DNA of 64,000 nucleotides, from the NCBI GenBank assembly GCA_021323945.1, contig JAJPKA010000020.1, positions 310,001 to 374,000 of the forward strand, read 5' to 3'. Under the pieces are notes generated by a model, which did no database searches, was not told where the DNA came from, and was given only the letters and a program-made list of their open reading frames with translations. Each line of letters begins with the position of its first letter. The first letter of the stretch is position 1. Shown here piece after piece: positions 35,706 through 43,521 of this stretch. The position numbers and the translations under genes were made by a program. The DNA comes from Pseudomonadota bacterium. GTDB lineage: Bacteria; Desulfobacterota; Binatia; Binatales; Binataceae.

Positions 35706-36264
35706 AAAGCCGACCGGCGTAAGGCGACAGGCCACACGCCAAATCCTTGACTCCCAGTTAAGTCGCGGCAATAGTGCAACTCACACTGTCGACCGGGTTG
35801 TGTTTATGGCCCACGACGTCGGTCGCGGTTACAGGCTATATGACTTGTGGTTTTCGACCGCGGTTTCGCCTTGAGCACGCGTCGCGATTGGCATCGGTGC
35901 CGCTACACTGGTGGAGCGTTCCTTGATCGCTGGCGCTAAAGAGCTTTTTGCGCACGATGATTAGGTGGGAGCTCCGCCACCAGTTTCTCCGCCGCGGCTG
36001 GGTTTGGCGTTAGTTCAGATGTCCAAGTCCCCGCTTTGGCAAATTGTGGTGAATGTTGCCGCAATCATCTGCCCGAGAATTATGTCAGTGAAGCGCGCAG
36101 CAAGCACTCGACGGTGACACGCCGAATCTGATCGCCGCGCGCCCCGGCGGGTAAGATTGAGAATGTGTAGCGCTTCGCAGAGCCACGCCTTTTTTCTCTG
36201 ACGCGCACCGCGAGAAATAAAGCTAAATGACTGCCAGGGGCTCAAACCCCTCCGCTCAATACGT
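35706..36264. other. Intergenic region without a recognised gene
   Basis: About 560 bases between converging LLM and EthD genes. No coding frame with family support, no tRNA and no clear terminator stem were seen. Frames such as the minus-strand one at 36015-36245 have no features of a real gene. Confidence 0.5.
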
Positions 36265-36945
36265 TCAGAGCTGCACCGTGGCGTCGATGTTATAAACGCG
36301 CACCTTGGTCATCGTGCGCTCTTCTCGCGCCTTTAGTTCCTGGCCGATTGCCGACTCATAAGCATTTCGGTACTGCTCAAAATCGTTGAACACGAGCATC
36401 ATCATCCGCAGTGGATTACGCAATCGGATACTGTTATCGAGGCCGGCCGCTCTTGGCATCCCAATGACTTGGTACTTACTAATCATCAAGTGGCGGAGAT
36501 TGGGTAGATCTCGAACCATTGCTACGTGCTCATCGAGATAGGACTGCTCGGCCGCTTCGGGGTCCTGCTCATTCAATTTAAGCTCGAATTCCATCGCTAC
36601 AACGAAACAGTTTAATCCTGGGTAGCGGTCGGTGAACGGTACGATAATGTCCGAATCGAGTTCGAGCCAATGGTTCACCCTCAAATGCGCTGCACCGTCC
36701 TTTATCAGAGGCTTTGCCTGAGGTGACTTGTGCAGCGCCCAGTGGAGCGCCTTGGCGTCGTCAAAGTAGTTGAACGCTGCTCGATGGGCTGGAGCAGGCT
36801 CCGGACCCGGACGGATGACACCGGTTATATATTGGCGCAGATTCGGCAGTTGCAGCGTGAGCGGCACATGGTTCTTAAGATAAAGCCTTTCGCCCTCAGC
36901 TATATCGCCGCTCCTAAAGTTGAATGTCGCAAATACTGTTTTCAT
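36265..36945 (-). CDS. Tandem EthD domain protein
   Basis: A 226-residue protein made of two EthD/ferredoxin-like alpha+beta modules: about residues 1-105 (ending at NHWLELDSD) and 110-226 (AMEFELKLNEQDPEAAEQSYLDEHVAMV at its start, positions about 36510-36600). The YLKNHVPL and YLDEHVAMV segments are the equivalent His-containing helices of each module. EthD proteins help ether-degrading P450 systems and related dimeric alpha-beta-barrel enzymes; role here unknown. The ATG is divergent from the beta-helix gene region. Confidence 0.82.
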   Translation of the reverse strand: MKTVFATFNFRSGDIAEGERLYLKNHVPLTLQLPNLRQYITGVIRPGPEPAPAHRAAFNYFDDAKALHWALHKSPQAKPLIKDGAAHLRVNHWLELDSDIIVPFTDRYPGLNCFVVAMEFELKLNEQDPEAAEQSYLDEHVAMVRDLPNLRHLMISKYQVIGMPRAAGLDNSIRLRNPLRMMMLVFNDFEQYRNAYESAIGQELKAREERTMTKVRVYNIDATVQL

Positions 36946-37083
36946 AAGGTCTCTGGGGACTTTAAATCAGCCTGAGCCAGCGACAAGCAAGTCACCCTTT
37001 ATCTTATATTCCGCACAAAGCAACTCCCAGTATTCGACGATCTCCAACTATGGCTTGTCAAGTTGGCTCGAGATGCGACCAGC

Positions 37084-37106
37084 CACGGGTGGCATTGCCA
37101 CCCGTG
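37084..37106. repeat. Perfect 10-bp inverted repeat upstream of beta-helix gene
   Basis: CACGGGTGGC (37084-37093) and GCCACCCGTG (37097-37106) are perfect reverse complements around ATT. It lies 90 bases before the start of the first beta-helix gene and could be a leader hairpin or an operator. Confidence 0.65.
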
Positions 37107-37195
37107 CAGTGCAGTTTAGTTGGTTGAGTATGCTCGGCAGCAACGCCCTCTTTTTTCGCGTGGGCGATTCAGTTCGCAAATCAGGAGAAGTAAGC

Positions 37196-38671
37196 ATGAG
37201 ATTTCGATCAGGAAAGCTGTTTAGGGTTCGCGCCTACGCCTCCCGACTGGCCATGATTCTGATCTCCAGCTGTCTGATTGCGGGGCCGCCTTGCAAAGCG
37301 CAGACTACGGTAACCCTGTCACCGGGTGCCAATATTCAGGCCGCAGTGAATGCCAACCCGAGCGGTACCAGCTTCATTTTAACGCCCGGGGTCTACCGCA
37401 TGCAGTCTGTGATGGCGAAATCTGGCGACACCTTCACGGGCCAGACTGGCGCAGTCCTGAACGGGTCACAGCTGCTCACTAACTGGGTTCACAACGGCAG
37501 TTACTGGACCGAGTCAGGCGCGCCGGCTGTGAAAAGCTTCTATGGAGATCCTGCTCAGTACTGCACGGATCCGACCACTGGCTGCGTCTATCCCCAAGAT
37601 CTCTACCTGAACAACAAGCCCTTGGTTCACAAACTTAGCCTGCCCATCACGTCAGGCCAGTGGTACTTTGATTACGACAAGGATGTCGTCTATATGGCAG
37701 ATGATCCGACTGGGCAAACTGTTGAGCTCAGCGTCACGCCGTACGCGTTTTATGGTCCTTCCAGCAATGTTACTATTCAAAACTTGATTGTCGAAAAATA
37801 TGCTGCCCCGATACCCAACGGAGCTATTTTTCCTTATGGGCCAAACTGGATAATCAAATCCAACGAGATTCGACTGAATCATGCGGCTGGAATCAAAGCT
37901 GGCAACGGCCAACCCAACGACAACTATGAACAGATACTAAGCAACAATGTTCACGACAATGGGCAGGAGGGTATTGCGGTTGGAGGTGGGACGGGAACTT
38001 TGGTTCAGTATAACACCATCGCCAATAACAATTTCGCGAATTTAGCCGATGGTTTTGAGTCCGGCGGAGGTAAAATCTCGGCAACGACTAATGCTCAGGT
38101 TTTTAACAATACCTATGTAAACAATAATGGTAATGGGCTTTGGGGTGACTGTGGAGCGACAGGTACGGTGTTTTCCGGCAACAACATCCGCGGCAATCGG
38201 TTGAGTGGAATCCGCTACGAGATTAGTCACTCCGCTACGATTTCCAATAACACCCTGGTGGACAACGATCAGTACCGGGGAACGGGCGCTTGCAATGCTG
38301 CCAAAGAGATCTTCATCGCGTCGAGCGATCACACGACCGTCTCCGGCAACAACATAACCAGCAATTGCGCTGGTATTACTCTCACTCAGGACTCGCGAAA
38401 TGCGGTGGTGTATGACTCTGTAGTTCACAACGCGACGAGTTATTCGGGCTCAACCAGCATTCCTGCGAGGATCGGCGGGCTGGATTCGCTGGTGCCGATG
38501 ACGATGTTCAACGCGAACAGCCACAACTACTTTGACTATAATACTTATCACTTCAGCTCGCCTGCCTTACTTAACGCATATAATTGGACTTGGAAGAGCA
38601 ATGGTAAGGCCAAGTTGACCTGGGCTCAGTGGCAGGCAGCTGGACAGGACATCCACGGTACGGCTGATTGA
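37196..38671 (+). CDS. Secreted right-handed parallel beta-helix protein, copy 1
   Basis: A 491-residue protein with a signal peptide (basic start, hydrophobic SRLAMILISSCLIAGPPCKAQ to about residue 37). It then begins with TVTLSPGANIQAAVNANPSGTSFILTPGVYRMQ (positions about 37310-37410), as in NosD/pectate-lyase-like beta helices. The middle has many Asn-rich turns (SNNVHDNGQEGIAVGGG, FNNTYVNNNGNGLWGD, ISNNTLVDN), the sign of stacked beta-helix rungs. Such folds bind or cleave polysaccharides. The ATG at 37196 has AGGAG eight bases before it; the frame is open further upstream but without homology. A 15-bp hairpin follows the stop. A paralogue lies at 39691. Confidence 0.9.
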   Translation: MRFRSGKLFRVRAYASRLAMILISSCLIAGPPCKAQTTVTLSPGANIQAAVNANPSGTSFILTPGVYRMQSVMAKSGDTFTGQTGAVLNGSQLLTNWVHNGSYWTESGAPAVKSFYGDPAQYCTDPTTGCVYPQDLYLNNKPLVHKLSLPITSGQWYFDYDKDVVYMADDPTGQTVELSVTPYAFYGPSSNVTIQNLIVEKYAAPIPNGAIFPYGPNWIIKSNEIRLNHAAGIKAGNGQPNDNYEQILSNNVHDNGQEGIAVGGGTGTLVQYNTIANNNFANLADGFESGGGKISATTNAQVFNNTYVNNNGNGLWGDCGATGTVFSGNNIRGNRLSGIRYEISHSATISNNTLVDNDQYRGTGACNAAKEIFIASSDHTTVSGNNITSNCAGITLTQDSRNAVVYDSVVHNATSYSGSTSIPARIGGLDSLVPMTMFNANSHNYFDYNTYHFSSPALLNAYNWTWKSNGKAKLTWAQWQAAGQDIHGTAD

Positions 38672-38679
38672 GTTGACGA

Positions 38680-38715
38680 GCGCTATCTATCGCACACTCA
38701 TGCGATAGATAGCGC
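38680..38715 (+). terminator. Perfect 15-bp stem-loop after beta-helix gene
   Basis: GCGCTATCTATCGCA (38680-38694) and TGCGATAGATAGCGC (38701-38715) are perfect reverse complements around a 6-base loop, starting 9 bases after the stop codon. The stem is unusually long and there is no T-run, so it may stop transcription or protect the mRNA 3' end. Confidence 0.75.
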
Positions 38716-39690
38716 GCATTGGTTTCTGGTTGGCATCTCGCAATACCACAGGCAGTCGTCAAATGCGTGGGAGCTGACTGGGTAACGTTTTGCATGTCCC
38801 ATCGACCAGGCATCGTGGCTCTCGAAGCGCCTTTCAGTTTCTGGCAGCTCACAAACCCGAGGTAGCCTGGTCGGCTCGCGTGCGCCAATGGAATGCGATT
38901 AGGTGGTCCCGCGCCACTTCAGTGGTACTATTTGCATTTGCGATATTCCCATTAAAGGTCGACATGCACGGCCAGCAGGAGACTAAAAAGAAATAGATAT
39001 GGGAGGTGAAGCGATCAACAAGGCTTTTTAATCAGCGTTGTGGCAGTCGAGTCCAGGCAGCGTTGAACGGTTGCGGGACAAAAATCGCGGCATTGACTTT
39101 TACGATGATAATCCCGGTAACCGTTCTTACGGCAATAGACGTTCAGGCAAGGTCTAGTTCATCAGACAGGTTAACTCGTATATTTCATCGTTGTGCATTT
39201 TATGGCTCTGGTGACTTGATTTCGGCTTTCTAACAGATTATAGGAAAAGGCGCCGACGGGCGGGTTCAAGCCAGTCAGGCTGCAGCTTGAGCTCGCTACT
39301 CAGACGGAAATCTGCTTCAGTACGCGGGGGGTTATGTCAGCAGAATACCGCTACTCTTACGCCGGGGTCTTCCGTACCATTTTTCTCACCAACGGACTTT
39401 CTGCCATTCATACTTTCGGCGGGCGGGGCTCGCCTCGCTTCTAAGCGAGCTTATCTCTTTCATCCATAACCATTGCACAAGGGGTACTCTGTCCACGCTT
39501 TCCGGGCGCGTCGCACAAGGTGTGTCCTGTCGGCGGACGGATGAGTAAAGCCATCTCGACTCAGTCTTGGGTTCGGGACCTGTCATTTTCGCTCAAGCAG
39601 CCCCAAACACCGTGCTTTTGTCGGCAAGGGCTCGGCCCGGAGTTTTGTCTACGGGCTGGGAATAGCCAAATCCGGTCTGCGGAGATCCAT
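38716..39690 (+). other. About 1 kb between beta-helix paralogues with short signal-peptide-like frames
   Basis: No family-supported gene. Two short frames end in or contain hydrophobic stretches like signal peptides: 38790-38996 (SVVLFAFAIFPLKVDM) and 39006-39233 (basic start, then IAALTFTMIIPVTVLTAIDV). They may be remnants of further beta-helix genes or tiny secreted peptides. The remainder to 39690 is open only in pieces. Confidence 0.35.
39006..39233 (+). CDS. Possible small secreted peptide or gene remnant
   Basis: A 75-residue frame with a GTG start, preceded by GGGAG only one base away. The basic N-terminus and hydrophobic core (IAALTFTMIIPVTVLTAIDV followed by QARSSSSD) read as a signal peptide with a cleavage-like AxA-type end, after which only about 25 residues remain. 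It sits between two secreted beta-helix paralogues, so it may be the 5' remnant of a lost third copy. Low confidence. Confidence 0.25.
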   Translation: MKRSTRLFNQRCGSRVQAALNGCGTKIAALTFTMIIPVTVLTAIDVQARSSSSDRLTRIFHRCAFYGSGDLISAF

Positions 39691-41235
39691 ATGAAAACGA
39701 TAAATACTCAGACTAATCCTCAACTCACCCTGCAGCATTCGCAAAAGAGCCGCGAACAGACAAAAAGAAGTCTACCAGCAACGGTTGAAAGGAAGATTGG
39801 AGCGAGCAGCTACGCTTTGATCGTTTCCTTACTAATCATCGCGCCTGTCAGAATAGCTAGCGCGAGTACGGTCACACTGACTCCTGGCGCTAATATTCAG
39901 GCGGCGATCAACTCCAACCCGGCAGGAACCACCTTCTACCTGGCACCCGGAGTATATCGAATGCAGTCTTTGGTGCCGCTCAATGGTGATATTTTCATTG
40001 GCCAGACTGGCGCCACTCTAAATGGCTCGACCTTGGTAACGAATTGGACTAAGAGCGGCAGCTATTGGGTTAGTTCGGGTCACCAGCCTGTGAAGACGCC
40101 GCCGAATAAGTTTTCCTGCCAGTCGCCACAGGCAGCTTGTACCTATCCTCAGGACCTATTCCTCAATAACAAACCGCTGAGCCATCAACTTTCCCTTCCG
40201 ATATCCTCGGGCCAATGGTACTTCGATTATGCGCACGGTTTGATCTATATGGCGGACAATCCGAGTGGTCAGACCGTTGAATTGAGTGTGACACCGCGCG
40301 CTTTCATGGGGAAAGCCAACAACGTCAAGATTCAGAACTTGGTGATTGAGAAATACGCGTCACCGCTGATTACGGCCGCGGTTCAGCCAACCGGCTCGGG
40401 ATGGATCATTCAGAATAATGAGGTCCGATTTAATCACGGCGAAGGTATCAAGACGCAAGGTAACAATGAGCAGGTTTTAAGCAACAAGGTTGACAACAAC
40501 GGTGAGGAGGGGATGTGCGCGGGCGGTGGTTCCGGCGACCTGTTCGAATACAACAACGTCTACAATAACAACTTTACGCACGTAGCATTTGGAATCGAAA
40601 TGGGAGGAGGCAAGTTCAGCGCGACCACCAACGCCCAAGTAATCAACAATACCTTCTCAAATAATGACGGGAATGGCATTTGGTTTGACGAGCAGTCGTA
40701 CGGCTCTGTGGCTCGGGGCAACACCGTCACGCATAACACAAAGGACGGCATTCGCTGCGAATACAGCCATCACTGCCTGATTTCGAATAATGTGTTGACT
40801 TACAATACTCAGAATCAGACAACCGGCACGTGCACACCGAATGGTCGCGAGATCACAATCACGGCGAGCGACTATGCAACCGTGTCAGGCAACACTATTA
40901 CAAGTAACTGCTCCGGGATTTTCGTGGGTGGTCAGCAGCAAAATGAGGCCGTCCTCCCGATCGGGATCGTTGTGACTGACAACACGATAACATATTCAGG
41001 CTCGACCGTGATCTACGAGCGGATAGGTGGAGCGGACGGTACACTAGGCAGCTCGTCACCCTTGTTCAATCCGAAAGACGGAAGCTATTTTGACTATAAC
41101 ACCTACCACTTCAAATCGACCAGTATGCTCAATCTGACTAATTGGGTGTGGGGTGGCACTGCTGGTCAGCCGTATTGGAAGAACTGGTCACAGTGGCGGG
41201 CTGCCGGTCAGGATACTCATGGTTCTGCCGATTAA
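39691..41235 (+). CDS. Secreted right-handed parallel beta-helix protein, copy 2
   Basis: A 514-residue paralogue of the protein at 37196-38671. A long basic n-region precedes a hydrophobic segment (SYALIVSLLIIAPVRIASAS, to about residue 68). Shared blocks include LTPGANIQAAIN, PGVYRMQSL, GQTGATLNGS, TYPQDLFLNNKPL, GQWYFDYAHG, NLVIEKYASP and the end QWRAAGQDTHGSAD. Asn-rich rungs fill the centre (VINNTFSNNDGNGIWFDE). Two cysteines in FSCQSPQAACTYPQ correspond to CTDPTTGCVYPQ in copy 1 and may form a disulfide. The ATG has GGAG six bases upstream. A hairpin follows the stop. Confidence 0.9.
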   Translation: MKTINTQTNPQLTLQHSQKSREQTKRSLPATVERKIGASSYALIVSLLIIAPVRIASASTVTLTPGANIQAAINSNPAGTTFYLAPGVYRMQSLVPLNGDIFIGQTGATLNGSTLVTNWTKSGSYWVSSGHQPVKTPPNKFSCQSPQAACTYPQDLFLNNKPLSHQLSLPISSGQWYFDYAHGLIYMADNPSGQTVELSVTPRAFMGKANNVKIQNLVIEKYASPLITAAVQPTGSGWIIQNNEVRFNHGEGIKTQGNNEQVLSNKVDNNGEEGMCAGGGSGDLFEYNNVYNNNFTHVAFGIEMGGGKFSATTNAQVINNTFSNNDGNGIWFDEQSYGSVARGNTVTHNTKDGIRCEYSHHCLISNNVLTYNTQNQTTGTCTPNGREITITASDYATVSGNTITSNCSGIFVGGQQQNEAVLPIGIVVTDNTITYSGSTVIYERIGGADGTLGSSSPLFNPKDGSYFDYNTYHFKSTSMLNLTNWVWGGTAGQPYWKNWSQWRAAGQDTHGSAD

Positions 41236-41271
41236 TGAAAACGGAGGCTGAAACTCCCGAATTGTAGGCAA

Positions 41272-41307
41272 GCTGCCGGTCGAGTCATAGCTCGCTCGGC
41301 CGGCAGC
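41272..41307 (+). terminator. Stem-loop after second beta-helix gene
   Basis: GCTGCCGG (41272-41279) pairs with CCGGCAGC (41300-41307), and inside it CGAG (41281-41284) pairs with CTCG (41291-41294). It lies 36 bases after the stop codon and before the converging M20 gene, so it could serve both directions. Confidence 0.6.
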
Positions 41308-41375
41308 GACGTAGCAGCTGGCGCTGCGTGAACCGGCTGTTCGACACGGCCAGGTCAATTCGCCTGTTCGGACAG

Positions 41376-42539
41376 TTACTTCCTGGTAGCCGCGAACTCG
41401 GCTTTAGCGGCGGCGAGCTCTTGTGGATTGGCGACCAAGTCATAAGCAGTTAGAGCCAGCGCTTTAGCTACCCGCACCATCGCCGCATAAGCACGATCGG
41501 AATCACTATAAGCAACGAAGCTATCTTCGTGGCATGTTCCTTCTCCCTGGTTTGAGATTTGGAACATGGGATGGATGGAGGGTATCGCATGGCTGATGTC
41601 ACCCATGTCGGTACTACCGGTGGGTGTTCCCGGAGGGGCCTCGTGCGTCGCGGTACCGAGAGCCAGTGAATTGCGCTCATAGGCTCGAACAATAGTACGG
41701 TTGCTGATCATATTTTTATAAGCACAAATGGTCTCATGTTCCACGCTCGCGCCTGTGCTTAAGGCTGCGGCATCGGCACATTGTCGGATCCGACTCGCGA
41801 TTTCCTCAGCATGCCTGGCTGTTAGTGCGCGCGCGGAGAACTCGCATTGAGCCAGCTGAGGAACGATATTCACCGCCTGGCCGCCATTAGTAATAATCCC
41901 ATGAACGCGAGAAAGGTCGCGAAAATGTAATCGCGCCGCGTCGACACTGTGGAACGTCTGCAGTACGGCCGAGAGAGCGTTGATTCCATTCCACGGAGCC
42001 GCTGCGGCATGAGCTGCTCGGCCGCGGAAGGTTATGCGCAGATGTTGCATAGCCAGCACCGGGATCGCACTGTATTCGCAATCCGCGGGATGCGCCATCA
42101 TTGCGGCATCCACGCCGTCGAAAGCACCATTGTTGAGCAGCGTGATTTTCCCTCCTCCACCCTCCTCCGCGGGAGTACCCATCAGAACTATCCGTCCCGG
42201 AAGTTCCTGCACAACCGAGTAAAGCCCGATCGTCGCGGCAAGCGCCGCACCGGCAATCAGATTGTGACCGCAGGAATGACCATTGGGCAGAGCGTCGTAT
42301 TCGGCGAGAATTGCGATTGTCGGACCTGAATTACCAAATGCACAGCGGAACGAGGTATCCAGCCCCGCAAGGCTGACTTCCACTCCAAGGCCCCGCTCAC
42401 GGAGCGCCCGCGTGAGCAAGTCGCACGCGAAGTGCTCTTGGAACTTTAATTCCGGGTGCTCGTGGAGCTCATGGCTCAGTGAGATCACTCGCTCGCGGCA
42501 TGAATCAATCGCCTGACAGATTTGCTCACGCGTATCCAT
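41376..42539 (-). CDS. M20 family amidohydrolase (AbgB/aminoacylase-like)
   Basis: A 387-residue metallo-amidohydrolase of the M20D/AbgB group that removes acyl or aminobenzoyl groups from amino acids. Metal-site motifs: AEYDALPNGHSCGHNLIAG (Cys-Gly-His), MGTPAEEGGGGK (Glu-Glu) and MAHPAD; C-terminal GSTDMGDISHAIPSIHPMF. The dimerisation insert is at about residues 175-290. The ATG at 42539 is preceded by GGAAGGAAG at a good spacing; an ATG at 42554 would place that site inside the gene. Substrate not known. Confidence 0.92.
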   Translation of the reverse strand: MDTREQICQAIDSCRERVISLSHELHEHPELKFQEHFACDLLTRALRERGLGVEVSLAGLDTSFRCAFGNSGPTIAILAEYDALPNGHSCGHNLIAGAALAATIGLYSVVQELPGRIVLMGTPAEEGGGGKITLLNNGAFDGVDAAMMAHPADCEYSAIPVLAMQHLRITFRGRAAHAAAAPWNGINALSAVLQTFHSVDAARLHFRDLSRVHGIITNGGQAVNIVPQLAQCEFSARALTARHAEEIASRIRQCADAAALSTGASVEHETICAYKNMISNRTIVRAYERNSLALGTATHEAPPGTPTGSTDMGDISHAIPSIHPMFQISNQGEGTCHEDSFVAYSDSDRAYAAMVRVAKALALTAYDLVANPQELAAAKAEFAATRK

Positions 42540-42590
42540 TTTTCTTCCTTCCATCCTTGCTCGCTGGACCTGTGACCTCTGACAATTCCA

Positions 42591-43508
42591 TCACGCGCGC
42601 ATCGCCACCTCGGAACGGTAGTGAGTTCCGATAGTACTAGCGTTGAGGACGAGCCATTCGCTCAAACGGGTTGTAGCAGTTGGGCTTTGTCGGGAAACCA
42701 GCAGGTCGTTCATTAATCCGCGGATTTCGTCGCGAGTCAGCGTGACATCCCGTGTCAGCACGCTAAACACCTTGGCTAAAATTAGCTGAACAGATGGCGA
42801 AACGTGAATTATCCTGCTATTGCTGCCAACCGTCCGAGCGAGCAACCCGACCAACTGATTGAATGTAAAAGTTTCGGGTCCGACCGCGTCCATTATCACG
42901 TCCGCGCTTTGATCGGCCAAACCGACTGCCAGTTGTGCAACGTCGTCCACCGCAATCGGTTGGACTCGGTAGTTGCCGTCGCCGGGGATTGGAAAGAGCG
43001 GGAAGCGACGCAACATCCAGGCAATGTTATTGAGCAGGATATCTTCATGACCAAAAATTAGCGCCGGACGCAGGATTCCGTAGCGAAGACCGGAATGCAT
43101 CAAGTGCCGCTCGATCAGCCCCTTGCCACGAAAGTAGGGTAGTGACGAATCGGGGTCTGCGTTCGTGATGCTGATGTGAATGAAGCGACTGACTCCTGCC
43201 CGCTTTGCCGCATCAATCAGAGCCTTCACGTTTGCGGTAGCCTGCGCGAAGGTCAGGCCTCCGCTTGGGAACCTTATCCAGTAGGTGTTGAAGACTGCCT
43301 GCGCGCCCTCGAGACTGCGAGCCAGCGCATCCGGATCATCGAATCTGAAAGGCTGGGTTTCGAGTTGAGCCCCAAACGGGTTAGCGCGATGTGGGTGCGC
43401 GGTCAGGCTTCTAACTCTGAGGCCACGGTGGATCAGCAGGGCTGTAATGTAGCGCCCTGTATATCCCAATGCGCCAGTGACTACGCTGAAACGATCCTGG
43501 ACGCTCAT
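42591..43508 (-). CDS. NAD(P)-binding atypical SDR (NmrA/NDUFA9-like)
   Basis: A 305-residue Rossmann-fold protein. The dinucleotide loop is VVTGALGYTGRYI (residues 9-21); FIHISITNAD and YFRGKGLIERHL correspond to the SDR strand and the Tyr/Lys area, with Lys in RGKG and no typical YxxxK. LRPALIFG follows. This pattern fits complex I NDUFA9-like or NmrA-like proteins, which often bind NADPH without classical dehydrogenase activity. The ATG at 43508 (MSVQDRF) is used; the frame upstream is inside the antiporter gene. Confidence 0.85.
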   Translation of the reverse strand: MSVQDRFSVVTGALGYTGRYITALLIHRGLRVRSLTAHPHRANPFGAQLETQPFRFDDPDALARSLEGAQAVFNTYWIRFPSGGLTFAQATANVKALIDAAKRAGVSRFIHISITNADPDSSLPYFRGKGLIERHLMHSGLRYGILRPALIFGHEDILLNNIAWMLRRFPLFPIPGDGNYRVQPIAVDDVAQLAVGLADQSADVIMDAVGPETFTFNQLVGLLARTVGSNSRIIHVSPSVQLILAKVFSVLTRDVTLTRDEIRGLMNDLLVSRQSPTATTRLSEWLVLNASTIGTHYRSEVAMRA

Positions 43509-43521
43509 GGAGTTGCGGGCC

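Noticed and set aside
36920-37195. 92-residue upstream extension of the first beta-helix protein
   Set aside because: The ATG at 37196 has a strong ribosome binding site and is followed by a signal peptide; the extension crosses a divergent promoter region and a perfect palindrome.
39428-39450. Short inverted repeat GCTCGC/GCGAGC
   Set aside because: Only six base pairs with a competing 7-bp pairing that leaves a 2-base loop; too weak to call a terminator.
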